Source: Pseudoalteromonas luteoviolacea (GTDB lineage Bacteria; Pseudomonadota; Gammaproteobacteria; Enterobacterales; Alteromonadaceae). From it: a stretch of DNA of 64,000 nt. The translations under genes were made by a program, and so were the position numbers. The DNA lies in NCBI RefSeq assembly GCF_000814765.1, contig NZ_JWIC01000005.1, forward strand, positions 434,001 through 498,000. The letters run 5' to 3'. Positions 36,087 to 45,484 of the stretch are shown here, piece after piece. Numbering within the stretch: the stretch's first letter is position 1; every line of letters starts with the position of its first letter. The notes beneath the pieces were generated by a model. The model had not been told where the DNA came from. It saw only the letters and a program-made list of their open reading frames with translations, and searched no databases.

Positions 36087-36583
36087 AGATACTTTCCTAA
36101 ATAGATGTTGTTTTGACTTGCCATGGCGCTTGAGATGACATTAGAGCGGCGAAAATGAATGAAAAATTAATAAAAGCGCAATAAAAACTCAATACACACT
36201 CAGACCCATGAGCGCAGGCACCCCTCATGTAAAAACAAACAAAAAAGCCATTAAAAATCAAAAACTTAAAACCAATGAAAAGATAGGAAAAGATGCGTAA
36301 AGATGCGTTTTAGGTTGTAAACCAATGTTATCCAAGCTGATTTTACCGCGTAAAATCGAGTGTAACAGCCCACTTAAATGCAAAATTAGCAACTGTTAGG
36401 TGTGCTCACTCCCATTACCCGCATTACTGAGATAACAAAAAATAATTTAAAATATAAATTATTTAATATCAGTTGCTTAACTATGAAAAACCAAAAAAGT
36501 TAAATTTATTTATAAAATTTGTGAAATAAAAGAAAGCAGTTGTAGGTCTTGCTTTAAGTCATTCAATTAAGGAGAGAATTATC
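36087..36583. other. AT-rich intergenic region between divergent genes
   Basis: 497 bp between the TonB receptor and the polyketide synthase gene. It holds both promoters. A 9-bp direct repeat AAAGATGCG occurs twice near 36290-36310, and a strongly AT-rich tract precedes the synthase (36420-36540). No open reading frame or clear -35/-10 pair could be assigned. Confidence 0.6.
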
Positions 36584-37627
36584 ATGACAACTTTAAGTAA
36601 ACCAGCAACTTACTATCCAAACTACGAAGTGAATGCCGACGATATTATGACGGTCATCGAGATCTGCCATCCCGACAGTCCTCACAAAAAGCGTGCTTTT
36701 GACATGATACAAAACGCAGAAGTCAAAAAGAGGCACCTGATCATGCCTTTAACGGATGTGGTTAAGCAGGGAAACTTTGGCGAGCGAGCCAAGGTATATC
36801 AAGATGCCGCCATTGAAATGGCTGAAAAAGTCGCTCGTGAAGCCATTCATAATGCCCGATTAAATGTTGACGAAATTGATATGGTCATCGCCACTTCTTG
36901 TACTGGGTTTATGATGCCATCACTCACCGCACATCTCATAAATCGTCTGTCACTCAGAGCTGATACTAAGCAAATCCCCATTGCTCAACTCGGATGTGTG
37001 GCTGGCGCTTCAGCGATTGGACGCGCATTTGAATATTGTGAGCACCGTCCAGATAGAAACGTATTGATTGTTTGCGTTGAAACCTCATCTCTGTGCTTTC
37101 ATAAAGAGGCAGGTAGACTGCAAGACTTTATAAGCAACTCACTTTTTGCGGATGGTGCAGCTGCGGTAGTGATGCGAGGAGATGACCAAATTTCAGGGTT
37201 AAGATTGACACATAATCAGAGTGTCACCATTGAAGACACGATGCCATACATCGAGTATCAACTGACAGATAAAGGCTTTAAGTTTTCATTGGACAAAGAT
37301 GTCATGCACTCAATCCCCCACGTAGCGCCTTATCTACAGTCCTTTTGCCAAGAAAAGCTGGAAATCGATGCCAATGACGTCGACAATACCATATTTCACA
37401 CCGGTGGCAGACGCATCCTAGATGAATTAGAGCGCTGTTTAAACCTTGATCCAGATAAAGTGAAGCACTCTCGAGCCTGCTTAGCTGAGACTGGCAATAC
37501 GTCCAGCGTTGCAGTTATCGATGTATTGCGTCGCACCTTTGAACAAGCCACAAAGGGTGAAACCAGTTTACTTGCCGCATTTGGTCCAGGGTTTACATCC
37601 GAAATGAGTGTTGGTGTCTGGCAGTAA
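36584..37627 (+). CDS. PhlD-like type III polyketide synthase
   Basis: This 347-residue homodimeric ketosynthase of the chalcone-synthase superfamily has the catalytic triad Cys138 (AQLGCVAGA), His272 (FHTGGRR) and Asn305 (ETGNTSS). Long stretches (VIATSCTGFMMPSLTAHLIN, LLAAFGPGFTSEMSVG) closely match what is known of Pseudomonas PhlD, which makes phloroglucinol from three malonyl-CoA. RBS AAGGAGAG 9 nt upstream. No phlACB, regulator or transporter is adjacent, so the product may be phloroglucinol itself or another malonyl-derived ring. Confidence 0.9.
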   Translation: MTTLSKPATYYPNYEVNADDIMTVIEICHPDSPHKKRAFDMIQNAEVKKRHLIMPLTDVVKQGNFGERAKVYQDAAIEMAEKVAREAIHNARLNVDEIDMVIATSCTGFMMPSLTAHLINRLSLRADTKQIPIAQLGCVAGASAIGRAFEYCEHRPDRNVLIVCVETSSLCFHKEAGRLQDFISNSLFADGAAAVVMRGDDQISGLRLTHNQSVTIEDTMPYIEYQLTDKGFKFSLDKDVMHSIPHVAPYLQSFCQEKLEIDANDVDNTIFHTGGRRILDELERCLNLDPDKVKHSRACLAETGNTSSVAVIDVLRRTFEQATKGETSLLAAFGPGFTSEMSVGVWQ

Positions 37628-37707
37628 TATTGCCAGTAATAAGAGAAGTACTGATGGGAGATAAGCCATTTTACTCAACAAGCAGAGATAAATGGCTTGC
37701 CTGTTAT

Positions 37708-38373
37708 TTAAGCACCTTCTTCTAGTTTTAAAAGCAGTGCTTTAATACCTTTTTTAGCACTCAAAATATGATGTTTTAAATACTCACACGCGCTGTCTAT
37801 CTCTTTATCTCTGCACAGTTGTAATAACTTTCGATGCTCTTCTGGCGCAGTATTAATACCGCCAGCTAACAAAATGTGCATTCGAACATAACGTTCAGAG
37901 TTTTTGCTATAAACCGCAACAAGTTCACGTGTTTGAGGTCTATTAGCCCTCGAGTATAACTTATCGTGAAATTCTGCATTTAATTTGCCAGTCGCAAGCT
38001 GAGAGTCCCCAGCTGAAATAGCATCTTCAAGATCCGCTAAAATGGCTTCCGCTTCAAGCAAATCACGATTCGTTAAATGCATGACCGAATGCCTTAGCAA
38101 CTCCGCTTCCAACAAAGCGCGTAAATCAAATATTTCATCAATCTGATCAGCACTGAGACTGGTGACTGTCGCGCCTTTGTGTGCTTCAAAGTTAACTAAT
38201 CCTTCTGCTTCTAATTGTAACAGCGCTTCTCGAACAGGGATGCGACTAACATTGAGCTCTTCAGCCAATGCCGCTTGACGCAAAGGCTCTCCCGCCTTTA
38301 TCTCGCCGCTTAAAATCTTATCTCTAATCGCTTCGGCAACAAGTTGAGTTCTAGTTTTATGTACAATCGCCAT
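37708..38373 (-). CDS. GntR/FCD family regulator of hydroxyproline genes
   Basis: About 217 residues: an N-terminal winged helix-turn-helix (EPLRQAALAEELNVSRIPVREAL) and a helical FCD effector domain (about 85-210) with metal-site residues D..R and H (AEFHDKLY, HHIL). It is at the end of the epimerase/dehydrogenase run. Its likely operator is the inverted repeat in the divergent promoter region at 42011-42039. The start at 38373 lacks a clear ribosome site; the frame is open 23 codons further. Confidence 0.85.
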   Translation of the reverse strand: MAIVHKTRTQLVAEAIRDKILSGEIKAGEPLRQAALAEELNVSRIPVREALLQLEAEGLVNFEAHKGATVTSLSADQIDEIFDLRALLEAELLRHSVMHLTNRDLLEAEAILADLEDAISAGDSQLATGKLNAEFHDKLYSRANRPQTRELVAVYSKNSERYVRMHILLAGGINTAPEEHRKLLQLCRDKEIDSACEYLKHHILSAKKGIKALLLKLEEGA

Positions 38374-38508
38374 GGGGTTAATCAAAAATTTACAGTGACT
38401 TACATTATACGTAGCTAAATCAAAAATGCACGCAGGCCCCATTTATCTTTGTATTGCGCGTGGTAATAGCCAAGCCTATCAAGACCAGGCTCGGCTAATA
38501 CGACGGCG

Positions 38509-40008
38509 TTAAATACCACCTTGTATACATAACGGACGTAAAAAACGCAAAATTGCGCGTGTACCAACAGAGGTGCTTTTCACATCTGTTGAAGAAGGAA
38601 AAGGTCCGCCATGATTCATCGACATGCATACCTCCACACCAGTAGGCGCTTGGTTAAAGATTAAACGTCCCACCTTATAACTCAGAGACTCTATTATTTC
38701 GGCTTGTTCGTGCAGCTTATCTGCGCTGCCATAAACGCTCGCTGTTAACTGGCCGTCTAACGCCTCTACCGCGTGCACTAGCGCCTCTTCATCTCGATAT
38801 TTAACCACAATAGCACACGGACCAAATATCTCTTCTTGCAGAAGTTTGTGTTGAACAAAGTCATCAGCGCTACAGGTATAAAGTTGAACAGCCGCATGGT
38901 ATTGCTTACTGAGCGTACCTTGCGCCACTAACGCTATATTGGGATGCTGACGTAACATGTCTGTGCGTTTCTTATAAGTCTGTAAAATGCCCGTCGTCAG
39001 CAGTGTGTCTGAATGCGCAACTTCAACCGCATTAATCGCAGCTCGTTCAAAGTCGATATCTTCCTCAGGCACAAACCATATTCCCGGGCTGGTACAGAAT
39101 TGACCGTGACCCATAACCAGCGAATTCACCAATTGAGTCGCCAATATTGATTGCTGATGTGCATCTTGCCCTGTCAATACAATTTGAGGGTTTACACTAC
39201 CCAGCTCCCCATACAACGGAATAGGCTCTTTCCTATCATTAATGGTTTTTAGTAATGCTGTTGCAGCAGCAAGCGATCCTGTAAAGCCAACCGCTTTAAC
39301 GACAGGGTCTTTCACTAATTGATGAGAAAGTGGGTGCTGACTACCTTGAAGCATTGAAAACACGCCGTCAGGTATCCCGCATTGCTTGATGGCTTTATCA
39401 ATTGCTTTTGTCATCAACTCATTGGTTGCAGGGTGAGCTGGATGTGCCTTCACTATCACAGGGCAGCCTGCTGCAAGCGCCGCGGCAGTGTCTCCACCAA
39501 GTGTCGAAAAAGCATATGGGAAGTTTGACGCGCCAAATACAGCCACCACCCCTATTGGAATATGTGTTAAGGCTGTGTGCGGCTTAGCAATAGGCAACCT
39601 TGTTTCGTCACCTTCATCAACACAGTTTAAGTTGAGCGGTGTAAGTTCTTGTTCTAACACTTCAGCAAAAGCACGCAGCTGACCGATGGTTCGCGCACGT
39701 TCTCCTTCTAGGCGCTGACGCGGCAAATTAGTTTCTAACATTGTCGTTTCTATAAGCGCATCGCCTAGGACTGTCACTTCATCAGCAATGGTACTTAAAA
39801 ACTGTGCCCGTTGACGATTTGAGATTCGACGATACGACTTAAACGCCCTATCAGCTGACGCCGTTGCTCGTCTTACTTGCGCTTCAGTGGCTTCGAAAAA
39901 CATCGCAGGTAAATATTCGTTGGTGCCCGGACAAAAACTGTTAAAAGTGTCGCCTTGTTGGTTGTTTTGCCAATTGCCCGCGATATAACTCTGTCCATAT
40001 AATTTCAT
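38509..40008 (-). CDS. 2-oxoglutarate semialdehyde dehydrogenase (ALDH family)
   Basis: This 499-residue NAD(P)-dependent aldehyde dehydrogenase has the catalytic Cys in GHGQFCTSPG, catalytic Glu in LYGELGSVNP, and cofactor-binding VFGASNFPYAFSTLGGDTAA and VGFTGS. In hydroxyproline catabolism it oxidises 2-oxoglutarate semialdehyde to 2-oxoglutarate, the last step of the pathway. GGAGG lies 5 nt before ATG. It follows the epimerase by 37 bp in the same operon. Confidence 0.92.
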   Translation of the reverse strand: MKLYGQSYIAGNWQNNQQGDTFNSFCPGTNEYLPAMFFEATEAQVRRATASADRAFKSYRRISNRQRAQFLSTIADEVTVLGDALIETTMLETNLPRQRLEGERARTIGQLRAFAEVLEQELTPLNLNCVDEGDETRLPIAKPHTALTHIPIGVVAVFGASNFPYAFSTLGGDTAAALAAGCPVIVKAHPAHPATNELMTKAIDKAIKQCGIPDGVFSMLQGSQHPLSHQLVKDPVVKAVGFTGSLAAATALLKTINDRKEPIPLYGELGSVNPQIVLTGQDAHQQSILATQLVNSLVMGHGQFCTSPGIWFVPEEDIDFERAAINAVEVAHSDTLLTTGILQTYKKRTDMLRQHPNIALVAQGTLSKQYHAAVQLYTCSADDFVQHKLLQEEIFGPCAIVVKYRDEEALVHAVEALDGQLTASVYGSADKLHEQAEIIESLSYKVGRLIFNQAPTGVEVCMSMNHGGPFPSSTDVKSTSVGTRAILRFLRPLCIQGGI

Positions 40009-40045
40009 TATTACCTCCAGTTATTGATGAATTTGAAAAACAGTG

Positions 40046-41047
40046 TTAGATCACTTGAAATCCAAATGCATAAGGGTCATCGTCATCTACAGTTATGCAG
40101 TTCGTGCCCGTGCGCACCGCCCAACCTTGAATACTAGGACGAATTGCCAGTTTACCTGCCACTTCTGTCACCTCTTCGACGCGCCCAATAAATTGACTAC
40201 CAATATAGCTTTCATGGATAAAATCTTGCTGTGGCTTTAAGTGCCCCTTTGCATAGAGCTGAGCCATACGTGCGCTGGTGCCTGTACCGCAAGGAGAACG
40301 GTCAATGGCTTTATCTCCATAAAATACCGCATTTGCGGACGTAGAATCGTCATTTTGTGGTTTACCAGTCCAAAGTACATGCGATGCCCCATGTACATGG
40401 GCAGATTCTGGGTGGATACACTTGACTGTCGCATTAACCACAGTGCGCACTTCACGACTCATTTTGATTAATGTGTCGGCATCTGTGCTTTCTATGCCTT
40501 TAAAATTTCCCTGTGGCTCAACAATGATGTAAAAGTTACCGCCATATGCGATATCAACACTTAATTCCCCAAGTGCTTCAGTCTCAATAGTCACATCTGT
40601 ATGTGCCAAAAATGCAGGCACATTAACGAGCCTAACCCACTTTACTTTATCTTGATGCATCTCATATTGCGCATCTACTCGACCTGCTGGCGTATCAATT
40701 TTGACTAAGCCCATTTCTTGTGGGTGGATTAACCCTTGCTCCAGCGCAAATGTCACCGTGCCAATGGTGCCGTGCCCGCACATAGGCAAACACCCTGATG
40801 TTTCAATAAACAATATGCTCACATCACCATCGTCGCTGCAAGGTGGGTATAAAAATGCACCTGACATCATATCGTGCCCGCGGGGCTCAAACATTAAAGC
40901 TTTGCGGATCCAGTCAAACTCAGCAAGAAAATGCTGCCGCTTGTCAGCCATCGTGGCCCCCCTAAGATTTGGGTGGCCACTGGTAACAAGACGCACAGGG
41001 TTGCCACACGTGTGGCCATCAATACAAAAAAATGTCCCCCTGTTCAT
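40046..41047 (-). CDS. 4-hydroxyproline 2-epimerase
   Basis: A 333-residue proline-racemase-fold enzyme. The two catalytic Cys are present (MCGHGTIG and SPCGTGTSARMA), as needed for epimerisation; trans-3-hydroxyproline dehydratases replace one with Thr. It converts trans-4-hydroxy-L-proline to cis-4-hydroxy-D-proline, the first step of the pathway. Neighbours encode each later step, which supports this over proline racemase. RBS AAGGG upstream; 11 bp after the deaminase gene. Confidence 0.92.
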   Translation of the reverse strand: MNRGTFFCIDGHTCGNPVRLVTSGHPNLRGATMADKRQHFLAEFDWIRKALMFEPRGHDMMSGAFLYPPCSDDGDVSILFIETSGCLPMCGHGTIGTVTFALEQGLIHPQEMGLVKIDTPAGRVDAQYEMHQDKVKWVRLVNVPAFLAHTDVTIETEALGELSVDIAYGGNFYIIVEPQGNFKGIESTDADTLIKMSREVRTVVNATVKCIHPESAHVHGASHVLWTGKPQNDDSTSANAVFYGDKAIDRSPCGTGTSARMAQLYAKGHLKPQQDFIHESYIGSQFIGRVEEVTEVAGKLAIRPSIQGWAVRTGTNCITVDDDDPYAFGFQVI

Positions 41048-41058
41048 GTTGAAAACCC

Positions 41059-41973
41059 TTAATCGAGATTAAATTTACTGAGGTCAATGCGGTTGGTGAT
41101 CGCATCATCATACAAACGGCTCACATAAGCCTTTTCGTCTTGAGTCAGGGATAATCGTGGTGAACGTGTTTTTTCACTGCCTCGCCCTGCCAGCTGCTCC
41201 GCATATTTAATGCATTGCACCAAAGTCGGTACTGTGTCCAAGCGCAGTAACGGTAAAAACCAACGCCACACCTCTGTGGCTTCAGCATACCTGCCTTGCT
41301 GTGCAAGTTTGTAAATAGCCACTGACTCACGAGGAAATACATTCGTCAGGCCAGAAATCCAACCTGTCGCGCCTAACATCAAACTTTCTAATGCAATGTC
41401 ATCCACTCCACCAAAAATGACAAAGCGCTCACCAAAAGCGGACAAAAGCTCACTGATCCGGCGCGTGTCCTCTGTTGCCTCTTTGACTGAGACAATATTG
41501 TCTTCCAACGCCAGTGTACGCATACCTTCAATTGACACATCGACACCATAAGTAATCGGGTTGTTATAAATCATAATGGGTAATGCTGTTGAACGTGCAA
41601 CGTATTGATAATGATGGATAGCCTCACGCTCAGTTGAGCGATAGACCATTCCCGGTAGGACCATAAATCCATCAATGCCTATTTTTTCAGCATCTTGAAC
41701 AAATTCCACGGCCAGTGAAGTGGTGGTTTCCGCCACGCCTGAAAGTAAAGGTACCCTACCAGCGACAACCTCTCTAGCGGCTTGCAAAACTTGTCGTTTT
41801 TCATCTGCACGTAAAGAGCAATTTTCGCCCACAGTCCCTAACACAATGATGCCATGTACCCCATCTTCAATCAGCGAATTGATCATCGATTTGGTGGTTT
41901 CGAAATTAATCGTCTCGTCTTCGTTAAACTGTGTGGTCACTGCAGGGTAAACCCCTTGCCAATCTACGTTCAT
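41059..41973 (-). CDS. Pyrroline-4-hydroxy-2-carboxylate deaminase (DapA family)
   Basis: About 304 residues with the class I aldolase (beta/alpha)8 fold: the Schiff-base Lys in VSVKEATEDT, the Tyr in YNNPITYG and the GTVGENCSL loop. In a hydroxyproline cluster such proteins turn pyrroline-4-hydroxy-2-carboxylate into 2-oxoglutarate semialdehyde with loss of ammonia. The start at 41973 has GAGGA 7 nt upstream; the long open frame beyond it is promoter DNA. It is the first gene of the four-gene minus-strand set. Confidence 0.88.
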   Translation of the reverse strand: MNVDWQGVYPAVTTQFNEDETINFETTKSMINSLIEDGVHGIIVLGTVGENCSLRADEKRQVLQAAREVVAGRVPLLSGVAETTTSLAVEFVQDAEKIGIDGFMVLPGMVYRSTEREAIHHYQYVARSTALPIMIYNNPITYGVDVSIEGMRTLALEDNIVSVKEATEDTRRISELLSAFGERFVIFGGVDDIALESLMLGATGWISGLTNVFPRESVAIYKLAQQGRYAEATEVWRWFLPLLRLDTVPTLVQCIKYAEQLAGRGSEKTRSPRLSLTQDEKAYVSRLYDDAITNRIDLSKFNLD

Positions 41974-42010
41974 GGTTATTCCTCTGTTATCGTTCTTGCT
42001 TTTTACTATA

Positions 42011-42039
42011 GGTATATTGTATACAATAATCAATATACC
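42011..42039. promoter_or_regulatory. Double inverted repeat, likely GntR/FCD operator
   Basis: GGTATATTG (42011-42019) pairs with CAATATACC (42031-42039), and within it lies the perfect 14-bp palindrome TATTGTATACAATA (42015-42028). The TTGTATACAA core is typical of FCD-type GntR operators. It lies between the divergent deaminase and oxidase genes, so one site could control both arms of the pathway. Confidence 0.65.
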
Positions 42040-42177
42040 ATTTTGGAAAAAATCATAATCTCCGATGAAACATCTAAAAAAAGGCTTTAACTCAATGAAA
42101 AGTATAAATTTAATAGAATATAAAAAGTTATCTACGACAGAAGTGCACGAGATGCAATTTGAAAAGAGCACGCATAA

Positions 42178-43416
42178 ATGACTAAAAATAATAAAATTGC
42201 AGTCATCGGCGCTGGCATAATCGGGGTATGTAATGCCGTACAATTGCAGCGCCATGGGTATCAAGTAAGCTTGTTCGATCCCAACGGAGTAGGTACACAA
42301 TGCTCTATGGGCAATGCTGGGCACTTTGCAACAGAGCAGGTCTTTCCTTTAGCCGACAAAGCACTGTTCAAAAAGCTGCCCGGTATGTTGATGAACAAGT
42401 TGAGTCCTCTGCGCATTGATTGGCGATATTTGGTCAAGGCGCTACCATGGTTTGCTCGATTTTGTAGCAATATGCCAGCACGCGCTTATCGGCACAATAC
42501 AGAGGCCCTGAAAGCCCTTAATCTTGCAGCAATCGATGCATACAGACGATTATTAGGGGCAAATTTTGATGCACATATCACGTGTAATGGGAGTTTACTG
42601 ACCTTTGAGAAATTCTGTTATGATGACATTGAAAAACTATATCAGGCGTATGTCTCAAATGGTGTCAACGTTGAGCTGCTCGATCAACAAGCAACACAAG
42701 CTTTAGAGCCACAGCTTCATAATAAAATTAACTATGCATTACTTTTCAAAGATGTCGCGCATACGACCGACCCATATAAATTATCAAACACCCTCTTTCA
42801 GGAATTTCTCCGCTTAGGTGGTCAGTTCATACAACAAGCCGTTACCAACATACAGCAACATGACAAAGTGATTGTGGCTACCGATACACAGGGCTCGCCG
42901 CCTCACTTTGATAAAGTGGTGATTTGTACTGGAGCATGGAGTAAGCAGTTGTGCAAGCAACTGGGTTATAAACTGCCACTCGAAGCTGAGCGAGGCTATC
43001 ATAATATGCTCAGTACACATGCTTTGAGCCGCCCTGTAGCTTCCGCAGATCGCCAGTTCATTATGACACCAATGAAAAATGGACTTCGTCTCGCAGGTAC
43101 CGTTGAGTTTGCAGGTCTAAATCGTCCGCCCTTTTATGCAAGAGCCGCTTCATTACTTACTCACGCTAAAGGCATGCTCAAGGGGTTTAGTGATGTTCGC
43201 CAAGGTACTTACTGGATGGGCCCTAGGCCCTCTTTACCGGACTCACTACCTGTTATTGGCCAAGCCCCTGAACACCCAAATATACTGTTTGCGTTAGGGC
43301 ACCAACATCTGGGGCTTACACAAGCCGCGATCACCAGTGAACTCATCGCAAACTTGGTTGCAAATCAGCCAACTGTATTTGATATTACCCCTTACAGCAT
43401 CACGCGTTTTCAGTAG
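42178..43416 (+). CDS. FAD-dependent D-amino acid (hydroxy-D-proline) oxidoreductase
   Basis: This 412-residue DAO/DadA-family flavoprotein has the N-terminal Rossmann motif VIGAGIIGVCNAVQL, the FAD segment GTQCSMGNAGHFA and the C-terminal WMGPRPSLPDSLPVIG typical of these enzymes. In this cluster it oxidises cis-4-hydroxy-D-proline to pyrroline-4-hydroxy-2-carboxylate. It is the first gene of the plus-strand arm, followed by the M24 peptidase after 30 bp. Confidence 0.92.
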   Translation: MTKNNKIAVIGAGIIGVCNAVQLQRHGYQVSLFDPNGVGTQCSMGNAGHFATEQVFPLADKALFKKLPGMLMNKLSPLRIDWRYLVKALPWFARFCSNMPARAYRHNTEALKALNLAAIDAYRRLLGANFDAHITCNGSLLTFEKFCYDDIEKLYQAYVSNGVNVELLDQQATQALEPQLHNKINYALLFKDVAHTTDPYKLSNTLFQEFLRLGGQFIQQAVTNIQQHDKVIVATDTQGSPPHFDKVVICTGAWSKQLCKQLGYKLPLEAERGYHNMLSTHALSRPVASADRQFIMTPMKNGLRLAGTVEFAGLNRPPFYARAASLLTHAKGMLKGFSDVRQGTYWMGPRPSLPDSLPVIGQAPEHPNILFALGHQHLGLTQAAITSELIANLVANQPTVFDITPYSITRFQ

Positions 43417-43446
43417 TACTCGATAATAACGAAATAGGATACATTT

Positions 43447-44661
43447 ATGATAGGTATAGGCTTTCAATCAAAGCAAGCAGCACTTGATAACCTCAATACA
43501 ATGACATCAGGGATACAACCCATTATCGAGGAAGATTACCGAACTCGTATGGCCAAGGCACAAACATATATGCAAGCCAATAATATCGATGCTTTATTCC
43601 TTAATGCTGGTACTAACTTAAAGTACTTTACTGGGTTAGATTGGTCAGCCAGTGAACGGCTCGTTGGTGCATTATTGCCAGCCCAAGGGGAAGTTTGTTT
43701 TATCGCACCTTTCTTTGAGCTTGGTACAATCAGCGAGTACCAAGTGATCAAAGGGAAAGTACATGCGTGGCAAGAAGAACAATGCCCCTATCAACTTCTG
43801 GGGCAGGTATTTTTAGAGTGCGGGATATCGCACAATGCCACGCTAGCCATTGATGAAAGTACAGCTTTTTTTGTCGTCGATGGGATCAATAAAGCGAACC
43901 CGAGCCTGAATGTCGTTAACGGACATCAAGTGACCAGCCACTGCCGTATGCACAAATCGGCGAACGAAATCGCTTTAATTCAACGAGCAATGGATATGAC
44001 ACTGGCTGTACAACAAGCCGCAGCTTCCATGCTGCACGAAGGCATCACGACCACTGAAGTCGAATCGTTCATAGCGCAAGCACACAAGAAAGTGGGCGCT
44101 TCGGGAAATTACTTCTGTATTGTTTTATTTGGTAAAGCCTCTTCATTTCCGCATGGCGTGAAGGAGCCACAAACTCTGAAACAAGGTGATGTGGTGTTAA
44201 TCGATACAGGCTGTAAACTGCACGGTTATCTGAGTGACATTACCCGAACTTATGTTTTTGGCAAAGCGACAGACTATCAAAGGGAGATATGGGAACATGA
44301 AAAACAAGCGCAATTACATGCTTTTAATGCAGCCCAAATTGGCGCGACATGCGGTGATGTGGATTACGCAGCAAGAAGCTACTTTGCTAAACATAACTTA
44401 GGGCCAGATTATCAGTTACCAGGTTGCCCGCATAGAACAGGACATGGTATCGGTTTAGATATTCACGAACGCCCTTATCTTGTCAAAGACAACCCACAAC
44501 GATTAGCGCCGGGCATGTGCTTTTCCAATGAGCCCATGTTAGTGATACCAGATCAATTTGGTATTCGCCTTGAAGATCACTTTTACATCACTGAGTCAGG
44601 CCCAAAATGGTTTACAGAGCCAAGCTATAGTATCGATGACCCTTTTGGACTAGAGAAATAG
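43447..44661 (+). CDS. M24 family Xaa-Pro peptidase (prolidase-like)
   Basis: This 404-residue pita-bread metallopeptidase has metal ligands in LIDTG and SDITR (Asp), HRTGHGIGL (His), SNEPM and RLEDH (Glu). It cleaves Xaa-Pro dipeptides or N-terminal Xaa-Pro bonds. Its place in the hydroxyproline operon suggests that it frees proline and hydroxyproline from collagen-derived peptides. RBS AGGA 8 nt upstream. Confidence 0.9.
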   Translation: MIGIGFQSKQAALDNLNTMTSGIQPIIEEDYRTRMAKAQTYMQANNIDALFLNAGTNLKYFTGLDWSASERLVGALLPAQGEVCFIAPFFELGTISEYQVIKGKVHAWQEEQCPYQLLGQVFLECGISHNATLAIDESTAFFVVDGINKANPSLNVVNGHQVTSHCRMHKSANEIALIQRAMDMTLAVQQAAASMLHEGITTTEVESFIAQAHKKVGASGNYFCIVLFGKASSFPHGVKEPQTLKQGDVVLIDTGCKLHGYLSDITRTYVFGKATDYQREIWEHEKQAQLHAFNAAQIGATCGDVDYAARSYFAKHNLGPDYQLPGCPHRTGHGIGLDIHERPYLVKDNPQRLAPGMCFSNEPMLVIPDQFGIRLEDHFYITESGPKWFTEPSYSIDDPFGLEK

Positions 44662-44671
44662 TACAGACTAC

Positions 44672-44693
44672 GCCGCAGGAAAATACCTGCGGC
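44672..44693 (+). terminator. Hairpin after the hydroxyproline-prolidase operon
   Basis: The 8-bp perfect stem GCCGCAGG/CCTGCGGC has a 6-nt loop and starts 10 bp after the stop codon. No T run follows, so it may be a factor-dependent terminator or a 3' stabiliser. Confidence 0.55.
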
Positions 44694-44704
44694 TAAGAAT
44701 CCAA

Positions 44705-44797
44705 TTAACCTGCGCGATTGGATGCTTTCTTAATCAACATGCCACCACATAAACTACCCATTTTTATTGATAAATGACAAATGTCATTTTTTTTCAT
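44705..44797 (-). CDS. Small peptide gene, 30 aa, double-glycine-like motif
   Basis: The 30-codon frame begins with ATG at 44797 and has GGAG 7 nt upstream. The product starts MKKNDICHLSIKMGSLCGG and ends with MLIKKASNRAG. The first 19 residues resemble a double-glycine leader (hydrophobics at -4 and -7 from GG); the rest is a cationic 11-mer. It has two Cys. No processing peptidase or exporter gene is adjacent. It overlaps an AT-rich inverted repeat with a T run near 44773-44794. Coding status is inferred from the ribosome site and codon frame only. Confidence 0.45.
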   Translation of the reverse strand: MKKNDICHLSIKMGSLCGGMLIKKASNRAG

Positions 44798-44868
44798 GAC
44801 ATTACTCCATTAACTACAGCTAGCGTTTTTTCAATAATGCTCACATCAATAAAGCGCTAGAGGCTAAC

Positions 44869-45462
44869 ATGAATCATTCACTCCCTATTATTTTAATCTT
44901 GTTCACCACGATGTTGTCAGGCTGCACCAACTTTGCCCATCAACAGGAAATCAGAGAAGTCAAAGATTTTGACAGTATCATTGTTAGTGGACTTGCTGAT
45001 GTTTTTATCTCTCAATCTGATCATCAACAAGTCAAAGTATTTGCTCGTGGCATGCCCATCACTGATGTAATCACACATATTGAAAATGGCACCTTAACCG
45101 TGACCCCACAAGGCTACCACAGCGGTGAGTCGGTAAAGGTTTACGTGACATACAAAAAATTAAAATACATTAAAACCGCAGGTGCAGCCACATTAACAGG
45201 CGAAAACCAATTGGTCGCAGATCACATCTCTATTGTGACCACAGGATCTGGCGATATCACTAGCTTATCCTTAACGGCCAAACAACTCAGTGTTCAAATT
45301 AACGACACTGCTAATGCGAATCTCGTCGTTCAGGCAGAAAACTCAAACATAGAAATGAATGACGCTGGTGATCTTGATATCCGTGGAGTCGCTCACCAGC
45401 AACAACTGCGGTCGAACAGCTCCAGAGGTACTTTGAACAACGCCCGATTAAAATTTAACTAA
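44869..45462 (+). CDS. GIN-domain (DUF2807) lipoprotein
   Basis: This 197-residue protein has a lipoprotein signal (lipobox LSGC, Cys about 19) and a beta-helical 'head GIN' domain: FDSIIVSGLADVFISQSD, then repeated short strands such as ITTGSGDI-type units and NDAGDLDIRG. These are surface or periplasmic proteins of unknown role. It is followed 22 bp later by an amidohydrolase gene, probably in the same operon. Confidence 0.8.
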   Translation: MNHSLPIILILFTTMLSGCTNFAHQQEIREVKDFDSIIVSGLADVFISQSDHQQVKVFARGMPITDVITHIENGTLTVTPQGYHSGESVKVYVTYKKLKYIKTAGAATLTGENQLVADHISIVTTGSGDITSLSLTAKQLSVQINDTANANLVVQAENSNIEMNDAGDLDIRGVAHQQQLRSNSSRGTLNNARLKFN

Positions 45463-45484
45463 GACCAATAGCCGGAGAAAAGTG

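Noticed and set aside
36285..36315. Direct repeat AAAGATGCG upstream of the polyketide synthase
   Set aside because: Only two copies of 9 bp; too little to call a regulatory site or iteron.
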